The notes beneath the pieces were generated by a model, which was not told the DNA's origin, searched no databases, and saw only the letters and a program-made list of their open reading frames with translations. Below, piece by piece: positions 26,213 through 33,882 of a stretch of DNA of 64,000 nt (position 1 is its first letter; the number at the start of each line of letters is the position of its first letter). The DNA is from Rhizobiaceae bacterium. GTDB taxonomy: Bacteria; Pseudomonadota; Alphaproteobacteria; Rhizobiales; Rhizobiaceae. The DNA lies in contig JAILWO010000004.1 of assembly GCA_025698895.1 (NCBI GenBank), positions 1 to 64,000 of the forward strand, read 5' to 3'. A program made the translations under genes and the position numbers.

Positions 26213-26776
26213 TCACCTGAAAATGATGCGACCCAGCACAGCCAGGCCATCCTCGCCTTCCGGCTTGGGGCCAACGATCACGGCCTCTCCATCACGCGGC
26301 CTGACGCCGGTGAGGGCGGTGATGTTGTCCTGGTGTGTGACAAGAACGACGTTGTTTGAACCGGTGTACGAATTCACGAACCCGATCACTTCGGCAGATC
26401 GTTCGCGTTCGGCATCTTCATTGTTCGCCAAGGAGTCGAGTGCGGGCCACGGTTCGATGATGTCAGCATCGAAAGCCTGCCGCGCCGTGTCGAGCGCTCG
26501 GCAATACCGGCTCGACAAAACACGGGTCACCGGCGCGGCGCGGGCCGCCAGCAAGGCTCCCATCTTGCGGGCCTGGAGCCGGCCCTGCTCGGACAAGTTC
26601 CGCTGCGTGCGGCAATCCTCGATATCGAAATTGGCGGGATCGCCCGCGCCCGGCGCGGCGGCATGACTGATGAGCACGACATGTCCCCCTTGGCGCAACA
26701 ATGCCCATCCGGCTTCTGTCGCGGCCGCCGGCAAGGCGATCAGCAAGCTGCAAATGAGTAGAACGATCCGGATCAT
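26213..26776 (-). CDS. Exported histidine-phosphatase-family protein with altered RHG motif
   Basis: A 187-residue protein with a signal peptide (MIRIVLLICSLLIALPAAA) and a histidine phosphatase (SixA/phosphoglycerate-mutase-like) domain: NLSEQGRLQARKMGALLAARAAPVTRVLSSRYCRALDTA and a second-His segment VVLVTHQDNITALTG. The catalytic motif, normally RHG/RHA, reads LISHAAAPG, so the phosphate-binding arginine is replaced by serine. The other core residues look intact. It converges on the aldolase gene (4-bp gap) and is probably not part of that operon. The substrate is unknown. Confidence 0.78.
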   Translation of the reverse strand: MIRIVLLICSLLIALPAAATEAGWALLRQGGHVVLISHAAAPGAGDPANFDIEDCRTQRNLSEQGRLQARKMGALLAARAAPVTRVLSSRYCRALDTARQAFDADIIEPWPALDSLANNEDAERERSAEVIGFVNSYTGSNNVVLVTHQDNITALTGVRPRDGEAVIVGPKPEGEDGLAVLGRIIFR

Positions 26777-26821
26777 GCGTTTTCCATCGACTTTTAGAGC
26801 TTACAGCTAGGCGAATTGGCG

Positions 26822-28222
26822 ATGAAAGACAAAACAACCGTCGGTGTGCTGCCGCTCGCGCGGCCTACCTTCGACGCCGAGTTCGCGCGGGAGAAACTGG
26901 CGGCGATGCTGGCCGCCCTACGCGGGACAGGCGCGCGCATCGTCGGCTCGGACGAGATGCTGTTTGATCTCGACGCGGCCCGCGCTGCCATCGACGAACT
27001 CGCAGGACAGCAGCCCGATCGTATCGTCATCCTCCAGGCGACCTTCACCGATGCGATGGCGGCGGTGGCGGCCGGCGACACCTTCGACGGGCCGATCTCG
27101 ATCTGGGCGGTTCCCGAACCGCGCGCCGGTGGGCGCCTGAGGCTCAACTCTTTCTGCGGTCTCAATCTCGCCGCTCATGCGCTGGGGTTGAGAGAGCGCC
27201 CGTTCTCCTATCTCTACACGGATCCGGATGACCCGGAGATTGGTATCGCACTCGACCAGCTGCTTGGTGGCGGGCGGCTCGCGCGGCCGGATCAGACCCG
27301 GCCGGCGGTATCCGACGACGACGGCAAGGGCCGAATGGCGGCCGAGGCGCTGGCGGGAAGCCGTATCGCACGGATCGGCCGTCACCCCGACGGTTTCGAC
27401 ACCTGCGCCTATGACGTGGCCCGGCTGAAGGGCCTGGCCGGGGTTGATGTCGAGGAACTGGAGCTTTCCGCCCTGTTCGATCTCGCCGGCCGCGTTTCGA
27501 CCGGGGAGGGCACGCGGCTGCGGCATGAGGCGGAGGCCGTGCTCGACGGGCTCGACAAGGTGGACCAACCGCAACTCAGGCGCTCTCTGGCACTTAGAAG
27601 CGCCATCGAGACGATCCGGAGCCAAGGCGGCTTCGACGCGCTTGCGATCCGCTGCTGGCCGGAGACGTTCACCGAATATGGTGGCGCGGTGTGCGGGCCC
27701 GTCTCGATGATGGGCGAGGCACGCGTGCCGTGTGCCTGCGAGGCGGATGTCTATGGCGCGCTGACGCAGTTGCTGCTTCAGAAGGTAGCCGACCAGCCGG
27801 TGTTCCTGGCTGACCTGGTTGATCTGGACGTGGCCGACGATACCGGCGTGGTCTGGCATTGCGGGCAGGCACCGGTCTCCATGGCGGCGGAGGGCGCGCG
27901 CCCGCAGGCGACTATCCACACCAACCGCAAGATGCCACTGCTGTTCGAGTTTCCGCTGAAACCCGGCCGCGTGACAATTTTCCGCATCAGCCAGGCGCGC
28001 GGCGAAACATTCGCCGTCATCGGAGGCGGCGAGATGCTCGACCGGCCGATGGCTTTCACGGGAACCAGCGGCGTGCTCCGGTTCGATTCAGGAGCCCGCA
28101 CGGTGCTCGACCGTGTGATCGGCAATGCACTCGAACATCACATGGCCATCGTCTATGGAGACCATCGAAATGCTCTGGAAGCAGCAGCAGGACGTCTCGG
28201 AATTCCCGTCCTTGCGCTCTGA
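26822..28222 (+). CDS. Fucose/arabinose-isomerase-like protein, candidate sulfoquinovose isomerase
   Basis: A 466-residue protein with the two-domain layout of L-fucose/L-arabinose-isomerase-like enzymes: an N-terminal Rossmann-like part (VGVLPLARPTFD...RIVILQATFTDAMAA) and a C-terminal part with AIRCWPETFTEYGGAVCGPVSMMGEARVPCACEADVYGAL, a segment containing candidate metal-binding Glu residues, and a later GGGEML. In a sulfosugar island it would convert sulfoquinovose to sulfofructose; isomerases of this broad fold have been described in non-enterobacterial sulfoglycolysis. The ATG at 26822 is preferred over a TTG at 26816. The last 53 bp overlap the next gene. Confidence 0.65.
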   Translation: MKDKTTVGVLPLARPTFDAEFAREKLAAMLAALRGTGARIVGSDEMLFDLDAARAAIDELAGQQPDRIVILQATFTDAMAAVAAGDTFDGPISIWAVPEPRAGGRLRLNSFCGLNLAAHALGLRERPFSYLYTDPDDPEIGIALDQLLGGGRLARPDQTRPAVSDDDGKGRMAAEALAGSRIARIGRHPDGFDTCAYDVARLKGLAGVDVEELELSALFDLAGRVSTGEGTRLRHEAEAVLDGLDKVDQPQLRRSLALRSAIETIRSQGGFDALAIRCWPETFTEYGGAVCGPVSMMGEARVPCACEADVYGALTQLLLQKVADQPVFLADLVDLDVADDTGVVWHCGQAPVSMAAEGARPQATIHTNRKMPLLFEFPLKPGRVTIFRISQARGETFAVIGGGEMLDRPMAFTGTSGVLRFDSGARTVLDRVIGNALEHHMAIVYGDHRNALEAAAGRLGIPVLAL

Positions 28223-29315
28223 CCCGACCCTCTCGACCGTTCGCTACGGTATCATCGGCTGCGGCATGATGGGCCGCGAGCATGTGCGCAACATCGAGAT
28301 GCTGGACGGCGCGGTCGTCACCGCGATTTCCGATCCCGACATCACGAGCCGCGAATTGGCTGCCGGACCACATCGCGACCGGATGAAGGTTTTCGCTGAT
28401 CATCGCGAACTGTTGGCATCGGACCTGTGCGACGTTTTGCTGATCGCCAGTCCCAACCACACCCATATCGACATCCTCCGCGACGTGCTGCCCCTGGAAA
28501 AGCCACTCCTGGTGGAAAAACCACTCTGCTCTACGGTCGAGGATTCCAGGGAGGCCCTTCGGCTTGCGGCCGGACGGCGCGCGCCGGTCTGGGTGGCGAT
28601 GGAATATCGTTATATGCCGCCCGTGCAGCGGCTCCTGTCCGAACTCGACTCCGGAACTGTGGGGCGGCTCAGGATGCTGTCTATCCGCGAGCATCGCTAT
28701 CCATTCCTGTCGAAGGTCGGCGACTGGAACCGTCTGTCGGCCAAGACGGGCGGCACCATGGTCGAGAAATGTTGCCACTTCTTCGACCTCATGCGCCTGA
28801 TCGCCAAGGCTGAACCGGTCCGCGTCTACGCATCCGGCGCACAGGATGTGAACTTCCTCGACGAGGTCTATGCCGAGGGCAGGGCGGACGTGCTCGACAA
28901 CGCCTTCGTCATAGTCGATTTCGACAATGGCGTGCGCGCCATGCTGGATCTGTGCATGTTCGCGGAGGGCAGCTATTGGCAGGAGCAGATTGCGGCAACG
29001 GGTGACAAAGCGCAGGTCGAGGCTTTCATACCCGGGCCGGCGCGTTTCTCCGCCGACGGAAGGGAGCGGAATTCGGAAGTCGTGATCTCCCCGCGCGCAA
29101 CCAAGTCGCCGAGGCGCGAGGAAATCATCACCGACCACGCGATCCTTTCGGCCGGTGACCATCACGGCTCGACTTACTACCAGCACCGGCGCTTCCTCGA
29201 CCTGGTGCGCAATGGCGGCACACCCGAGGTGACGCTGGAGGACGGGCTGAAGGCGGTGATGATCGGCGCCGCGGCGGAGGAAAGCGTCAGGACCGGGGCT
29301 CCGGTCGCGCTCTGA
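28170..29315 (+). CDS. Gfo/Idh/MocA-family protein, candidate NAD-dependent sulfoquinovosidase
   Basis: A 381-residue protein with an N-terminal NAD-binding domain (VRYGIIGCGMMGREHVRN), the family LLVEKPLCST motif and a C-terminal alpha/beta domain. Instead of the usual dehydrogenase EKP-plus-DxxxH pattern it has GGTMVEKCCHFFDLMRLI and a late GDHHGSTYYQHRRF. NAD-dependent sulfoquinovosidases (GH188) belong to this superfamily and occur in sulfoglycolysis clusters, and no GH31 YihQ-type enzyme is in the window, so this is the best candidate for releasing sulfoquinovose from its glycosides. A sugar dehydrogenase is the alternative. The start at 28170 has GGAG nine bases upstream; ATGs at 28125 and 28155 do not. 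Confidence 0.6.
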   Translation: MLWKQQQDVSEFPSLRSDPTLSTVRYGIIGCGMMGREHVRNIEMLDGAVVTAISDPDITSRELAAGPHRDRMKVFADHRELLASDLCDVLLIASPNHTHIDILRDVLPLEKPLLVEKPLCSTVEDSREALRLAAGRRAPVWVAMEYRYMPPVQRLLSELDSGTVGRLRMLSIREHRYPFLSKVGDWNRLSAKTGGTMVEKCCHFFDLMRLIAKAEPVRVYASGAQDVNFLDEVYAEGRADVLDNAFVIVDFDNGVRAMLDLCMFAEGSYWQEQIAATGDKAQVEAFIPGPARFSADGRERNSEVVISPRATKSPRREEIITDHAILSAGDHHGSTYYQHRRFLDLVRNGGTPEVTLEDGLKAVMIGAAAEESVRTGAPVAL

Positions 29316-29385
29316 AGGCGCAGCGCATGACGCCCATGCGTCAGGCGCGGTTGTGCCGGTCTGCCGTCGAGCTTATCGCAGGCTG

Positions 29386-30333
29386 ATGTACGCCCTGGTC
29401 GAAACCATCCTTCTCGTCTTCGGTCTCGTCGCGCTCGGCTATGGAGCCGGAGCGGTGCGCTATCTGCGCGAAGACGCCGGCGACGCCCTGACGGAATTCG
29501 CGGTCGGCATCGCGCTGCCACTGCTCCTGTTCCGGACCATGGCCAGGGCCGATTTTCACGGGGCCGCGCCGTGGGCCTTCTGGAGCGTCTATTTCACCGC
29601 CGTCGTGGTCGCATGGGCGACGGGTCATCTGGTGACGACTAAGCTATTCGGCCGCGAGCGCCAGGCTGGCGTCGTCGGCGGCGTATCGGCGGCGTTCTCC
29701 AATCTGGTTCTCCTGGGCATTCCCTTCATGCTGGGCGTGTTCGGGCAGGAAGGCTTCGAGATACTCTCGCTGCTGGTCTCGGTCCACTTGCCGATCATGA
29801 TCCTTGCCTCGATCGTCCAGTTTCGCCTGTTCTCGCCGACGCTGGCCGGAGGCGGCGCGATCGGCGCGGCCCGTGATTTCGTGCGCCAGATTCTATCCAA
29901 TCCACTGATCATCGGAATCGCGGCCGGTCTGCTGTGGCGATTGAGTGGATTTCCGCTACCACCACTGGCGTCGCGATTCGTCGATGCGCTGGCCGATGTC
30001 GCGGGGCCGGTGGCCTTGTTCGCCATGGGTTTGGGCCTGAGAAAGTTCGGCATTTCAGGCAATGTGAAGCCCGGTATCGCGCTAGCCGTCGTCAAGCTTG
30101 GCCTGATGCCGGCGGTCGCGCTTATGGCGGCCTGGGCAGTCGGCCTGCCGCCGCTGACGGCCAAGGTGGCGGTGGCCGCGGCCGCGCTGCCCTCTGGCGT
30201 CAATTCCTATCTGATCGCCACTCAGCTCGGCACCGGCCAGGCCCTGGCATCGAACGCGATGACGATCGCCACGGCGTCGGCTGTCATCACTACCGCCTTC
30301 TGGATTGCGGTCGGGCAGGCGGTGTTCGGATGA
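29386..30333 (+). CDS. AEC-family transporter
   Basis: A 315-residue integral membrane protein of the auxin efflux carrier/MdcF family, with about ten hydrophobic helices (YALVETILLVFGLVALGYGAG at the N-terminus; SNLVLLGIPFMLGVFG; LPSGVNSYLIATQLGTGQALASNAMTIATA near the C-terminus). Related proteins move small organic anions. It follows the isomerase and Gfo/Idh genes on the same strand, so it could transport a sulfonated metabolite, but the direction and substrate are unknown. Confidence 0.82.
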   Translation: MYALVETILLVFGLVALGYGAGAVRYLREDAGDALTEFAVGIALPLLLFRTMARADFHGAAPWAFWSVYFTAVVVAWATGHLVTTKLFGRERQAGVVGGVSAAFSNLVLLGIPFMLGVFGQEGFEILSLLVSVHLPIMILASIVQFRLFSPTLAGGGAIGAARDFVRQILSNPLIIGIAAGLLWRLSGFPLPPLASRFVDALADVAGPVALFAMGLGLRKFGISGNVKPGIALAVVKLGLMPAVALMAAWAVGLPPLTAKVAVAAAALPSGVNSYLIATQLGTGQALASNAMTIATASAVITTAFWIAVGQAVFG

Positions 30334-30340
30334 GGTTCCC

Positions 30341-31072
30341 TCAACGCAGTTCAGACAGATAGTGCACGTGGTCTGTCAGGCAGCGTGACACGCGCAGTTC
30401 GACCGGCCGGCCCTCGAGGTCGAGCGCGATCCGTTTGATCTCCAGCAACGGCGCGCCCTTGTTGCAGCCGAGCGCGGCAGCGTCGTCGGGGGAAGCCGTC
30501 ACCGCTTTAAGTTTTTCCACCGCGCGCGCAATCGTAACGCGCCAGCGCTGGGAATAGAGAAGGTAGACATTGTTCGGAACCGCCTCCAGTCGGTCGAAAT
30601 CCGGGAAACGGATCAGTGGCAGCGTGATCGATTCCGAGATCAGCGGGCGGGCCTCCAGCGCGCGGCTGCGGGAAATCCGCCAGACTTCGGATCCGTCTTC
30701 AAGTTCGAGCGCTTCGCGTTCGGCTTTGTTGGCTCGTGACCTGGACAGATCACTGACTTGCGAGGTCGGGAAGGCGCGCTCTCCACGGTCGGGCGTCAGC
30801 CGAAAGAACTGGAAGAGCATGCGGCCGTCTTCTGGTTCGGCCACATATGTGCCGCGTCCCTGGCGCCGGACCAGCAGGTTCTCCGCCGTCATGGCGTCGA
30901 GCGCCTTGCGGATCGTGCCCTGGCTGACGCCGACCTCGCGCGCCAGCTCGATCTCCGACGGTATCAACTGACCCGGCTGCCACCGACCTTCGATCAGCCT
31001 CCGCACCAGGCTGTCGCGCACCTGAACATAGAGCGGCTTGTAAGCGAAACCCGCTTCCCCGGCGTCGGCCAT
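30341..31072 (-). CDS. GntR-family regulator with UTRA domain, probable sulfosugar/sulfolactate repressor
   Basis: A 243-residue regulator of the HutC subfamily: a GntR winged HTH (VRRLIEGRWQPGQLIPSEIELAREVGVSQGTIRKALDAMTAENLLVRRQGRGTYVA, residues 24-78) and a UTRA effector domain (about 95-243). It is divergent from suyA with a 121-bp gap that holds the perfect palindrome GTCTTATATAAGAC, which also occurs before the kinase and soe operons. It probably represses all three until a sulfonated intermediate binds the UTRA domain. The start at 31072 has GGAGGA. Confidence 0.85.
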   Translation of the reverse strand: MADAGEAGFAYKPLYVQVRDSLVRRLIEGRWQPGQLIPSEIELAREVGVSQGTIRKALDAMTAENLLVRRQGRGTYVAEPEDGRMLFQFFRLTPDRGERAFPTSQVSDLSRSRANKAEREALELEDGSEVWRISRSRALEARPLISESITLPLIRFPDFDRLEAVPNNVYLLYSQRWRVTIARAVEKLKAVTASPDDAAALGCNKGAPLLEIKRIALDLEGRPVELRVSRCLTDHVHYLSELR

Positions 31073-31117
31073 CCGGCTTCGTCTCCTCCAGAGTGACCGG
31101 TTTGTAGCCGCTTCCCG

Positions 31118-31159
31118 TTGACACTGCCACTGTTTTGTATCTTATGTCTTATATAAGAC
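31118..31159 (+). promoter_or_regulatory. suyA promoter with overlapping palindromic operator (regulon copy 3)
   Basis: A -35-like TTGACA at 31118-31123 is followed 17 bp later by CTTATG as a weak -10. The perfect 14-bp palindrome GTCTTATATAAGAC (31146-31159) overlaps or directly follows it, and the preceding TATCTTAT repeats the left half-site. The palindrome ends 34 bp before the suyA start. The promoter call is moderate; the palindrome is directly visible. Confidence 0.7.
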
Positions 31160-31193
31160 CAATCCGTTCCCTCCTGTATTCCGGGCGTTTCCC

Positions 31194-31481
31194 ATGACAA
31201 TTCCGCATCTTCTGGTCCACGACAACAAAGACAATGTCGGCGTGGTGGTGGTGGAAGGGCTGACGGCTGGAACGAAGATGTTTTGCGTGGTCACGCATGA
31301 CAATTCCAGCTTCGAAATGGAAGCCAAGGCGGACGTTCCGATCGGTCACAAGATCGCGCTGTCGGACCTCAAGGCTGGCGACACAGCGGTCAAATATGGG
31401 GAGGATATCGGCCGTTTCGTCGCTGACGTGTCGCGCGGCGGCCATGTTCATGTCCACAATCTGAAGACCAAGCGCTGGTAG
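31194..31481 (+). CDS. suyA: (2R)-3-sulfolactate sulfo-lyase small subunit SuyA
   Basis: A 95-residue SAF-domain protein ([22 protein letters not shown]...[25 protein letters not shown]). SAF proteins of this size are the small subunits of split UxaA-family lyases. With SuyB it removes sulfite from (R)-sulfolactate to leave pyruvate. The neighbourhood (SuyB-length large subunit, tripartite transporter, SlcC- and ComC-like dehydrogenases) matches sulfolactate clusters of Chromohalobacter and others rather than altronate or galactarate clusters. No strong ribosome-binding site is visible before the ATG. Confidence 0.82.
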   Translation: MTIPHLLVHDNKDNVGVVVVEGLTAGTKMFCVVTHDNSSFEMEAKADVPIGHKIALSDLKAGDTAVKYGEDIGRFVADVSRGGHVHVHNLKTKRW

Positions 31482-31493
31482 CGGCGCGTCCCC

Positions 31494-31525
31494 GCGGGGC
31501 GCGCGGCGGCACCCGCGCGCCCCGC
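31494..31525 (+). other. Perfect 13-bp hairpin between suyA and suyB
   Basis: GCGGGGCGCGCGG (31494-31506) is the exact reverse complement of 31513-31525, with a 6-base loop. No T run follows, so it is not a standard terminator. It may stabilise the 3' end of a suyA message or tune the suyA:suyB ratio. Confidence 0.7.
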
Positions 31526-31551
31526 CTGTTCGACTTCACAGGGAACCGGCC

Positions 31552-32733
31552 ATGGTATCGAAATATTCCAACTTGACGGTCCGCGCCTATCGGCGTGACA
31601 ACGGACGCGTCGGCGTTCGCAACCATGTCGTCATCCTGCCTGTGGACGATATCTCGAACGCAGCCTGCGAGGCGGTGGCAAACAACATCAAGGGCACGCT
31701 GGCTTTGCCGCATGCCTATGGCCGACTCCAGTTCGGCGAAGATCTCGACCTGCACTTCCGCACCATGATCGGCACGGGTTCAAATCCCAACGTGGCAGCC
31801 GTCGTGGTGATCGGCATCGAACCGGGCTGGACGAAGAAGATCGTCGACGGGATCGCCGAGAGCGGCAAGCCGGTGGCGGGCTTCTCGATCGAGCAGAACG
31901 GCGATTTGAAGACGATCATGGACGCCAGCCGCAAGGCCAAGGAATTCGTGCATTATGCGAGCGAGCTCCAGCGCGAGGAGTGCTCGATCTCGGAGCTGTG
32001 GATCTCGACCAAATGCGGCGAGAGCGACACCACGACCGGTCTCGGCTCCTGCCCCACGGTCGGCAACATGTACGACAAGCTCTTGCCCGAAGGCATCTAT
32101 GGCTGCTTCGGCGAGACGTCGGAAATCACCGGCGCGGAGCACATCGCCAAGGCGCGTGCCATCAACCCGGAGGTGGGTGAGCGCTGGTACAGGATGTGGA
32201 AGGCCTATCAGGACGACGTGATCGAGGCGCACAAGACCAACGACCTGTCCGAAAGCCAGCCAACCAAAGGCAATATCGAGGGCGGCCTGACCACCATCGA
32301 GGAAAAGGCGCTCGGCAATCTGGAAAAGATCGGCCGGACTTCTCGCTATATTGACATTCTGGAGCCAGCGGAGCAGCCGAAATCCGGAAACGGGCTTTAT
32401 TTCATGGACTCGTCCTCGGCCGCCGCCGAGTGCGTGACGCTGATGGCCGCCGGCGGCTATGTCATCCATACCTTCCCGACCGGACAGGGAAATGTGATCG
32501 GCAACCCGATCGTGCCCGTCGTTAAGATCACGGCCAATCCGCGCACCGTTCGCACCATGGGAGAGCATGTCGACGTGGACGTATCGGGCATCCTTCGCCG
32601 TGAAATGACGATCGACGAGGCGGGCGATGAACTGATCGACATGATCGTGCGGACGGCCAATGGACGCCACACCGCGGCCGAGGCGCTCGGCCACCGCGAA
32701 TTCGTGATGACGAAGCTCTACAGGAGCGCATGA
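31552..32733 (+). CDS. suyB: (2R)-3-sulfolactate sulfo-lyase large subunit SuyB
   Basis: A 393-residue UxaA-family lyase subunit. Family blocks are [75 protein letters not shown] and [52 protein letters not shown]. The length equals SuyB and is shorter than fused altronate dehydratases. It releases sulfite from (R)-sulfolactate in the cytoplasm. AGGGA precedes the start. The transporter and two sulfolactate dehydrogenases follow on the same strand. Altronate-type dehydration is the main alternative. Confidence 0.83.
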   Translation: MVSKYSNLTVRAYRRDNGRVGVRNHVVILPVDDISNAACEAVANNIKGTLALPHAYGRLQFGEDLDLHFRTMIGTGSNPNVAAVVVIGIEPGWTKKIVDGIAESGKPVAGFSIEQNGDLKTIMDASRKAKEFVHYASELQREECSISELWISTKCGESDTTTGLGSCPTVGNMYDKLLPEGIYGCFGETSEITGAEHIAKARAINPEVGERWYRMWKAYQDDVIEAHKTNDLSESQPTKGNIEGGLTTIEEKALGNLEKIGRTSRYIDILEPAEQPKSGNGLYFMDSSSAAAECVTLMAAGGYVIHTFPTGQGNVIGNPIVPVVKITANPRTVRTMGEHVDVDVSGILRREMTIDEAGDELIDMIVRTANGRHTAAEALGHREFVMTKLYRSA

Positions 32734-32857
32734 TTTTCCGCTCGGCGTGGTCTGGGAGGAACCAGAGTGCGGCGCCGCTCGGCCATTGTCGTGCTAGCCT
32801 CGAAGAGAACTTGCACCCATCCACGCCGTGACCGCGGCAATCATCGGGAGGAAAACC

Positions 32858-33811
32858 ATGATCTACTGCGTGATGAAACGAGCCGCCGCAGGCGCGCTTC
32901 TGGCTGCTGGCCTTGCGACTGGAGCGTTCGCGTTTCCCGATAAGCCGGTGGACTACGTCATACCCTTCGGACCGGGCGGGGAATCCGACATATCGGCGCG
33001 GCTTCAGCAGCCTTTCTTCAAGGAAAAGTTCGGCCAGGACCTCGTCGTCAGCTACAAGGAAGGTGGCGGCGGAGCGGTGGGCTGGTCGCAGTTGAACGGC
33101 CTGTCCGGCGACGGCCACACGATCATGGGCGTTAACCTGCCGCATATCGTGCTGCAGCCGGCCGAGAAGGACGTCGGCTACAAGACAGACGACCTAGTCA
33201 CCATCTACTGGTTCCACTTCACACCGGACGCGATCGTGGTGCGCGCCGATTCCGAGTTCAAGACGCTCGACGATTTCCTCAAATACGCCAAGGACAATCC
33301 CGGCGGACTGACCATCGGCGGAACGGGCAAGGGCAGCGCGAACCATCTGGCGCAGGTCAAGTTCGATGAACTCGCAGGCATCAAGACCGCCTATGTGCCG
33401 TTCAAGGGCACCGGCGCCGTCACCACCGCGACGCTCGGCGGCCAAATCATGGCGCAGTGGGGCTACACGACGGTGGGCGCGGCCCAGGGCGACCAGGTGC
33501 GCCTGCTTGCCGTCGCGACCGAGGAGCGTCATCCGCTGTTTCCGGACGTGCCGACCTTCAAGGAGCTTGGCTACGACCTCATTGGTGGCGCCTGGCGTGG
33601 CATTGCGGTGCCGTCCTCGGTGCCCGAGGAACAGCGCAAGCAGTGGTCGAACATGATCGCCGAGATCAACGCCGACCCTGACTTCCGCAAGAAGATGGAG
33701 GAGGGCGGCTTCGCGATGGCCGACGTGCCCTATGAGGAAGAGAAGGCCTGGCTCGCCAAGCAGAAGGAAGCCTACATCCAGGCGGCGAAAGACGCTGGAA
33801 TCCTGAAATAG
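32858..33811 (+). CDS. Tripartite tricarboxylate-type transporter substrate-binding protein (TctC/SlcH-like)
   Basis: A 317-residue periplasmic binding protein of the TctC/Bug family with a signal peptide (MKRAAAGALLAAGLATGAFA within residues 6-25) and the family N-terminus FPDKPVDYVIPFGPGGESD. Further blocks are GGTGKGSANHLAQVKF and KTAYVPFKGTGAVTTATLGGQ. It should bind a carboxylated or sulfonated anion such as sulfolactate. GGAGG lies before the start at 32858. A terminator-like hairpin separates it from the membrane subunit, fitting the usual excess of binding protein. Confidence 0.88.
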   Translation: MIYCVMKRAAAGALLAAGLATGAFAFPDKPVDYVIPFGPGGESDISARLQQPFFKEKFGQDLVVSYKEGGGGAVGWSQLNGLSGDGHTIMGVNLPHIVLQPAEKDVGYKTDDLVTIYWFHFTPDAIVVRADSEFKTLDDFLKYAKDNPGGLTIGGTGKGSANHLAQVKFDELAGIKTAYVPFKGTGAVTTATLGGQIMAQWGYTTVGAAQGDQVRLLAVATEERHPLFPDVPTFKELGYDLIGGAWRGIAVPSSVPEEQRKQWSNMIAEINADPDFRKKMEEGGFAMADVPYEEEKAWLAKQKEAYIQAAKDAGILK

Positions 33812-33826
33812 CAGACCGCTCCGCAC

Positions 33827-33859
33827 GCGGCCGTCCGATTGCTCCGGGCGGCCGCTTTT
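33827..33859 (+). terminator. Terminator-like hairpin after tctC
   Basis: GCGGCCGTCCG (33827-33837) pairs with CGGGCGGCCGC (33845-33855), with one G-T pair, followed by TTTT. It is probably a partial terminator that lets the binding protein be made in excess over the downstream permease. Confidence 0.75.
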
Positions 33860-33882
33860 CATGACCGGAGGCCGCCGCCGAT

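Noticed and set aside
31552-32733. SuyB as the large part of altronate or galactarate dehydratase
   Set aside because: Same superfamily, but the length, separate small SAF subunit, and the transporter and sulfolactate-type dehydrogenase neighbours fit sulfolactate sulfo-lyase better; kept as the stated alternative.
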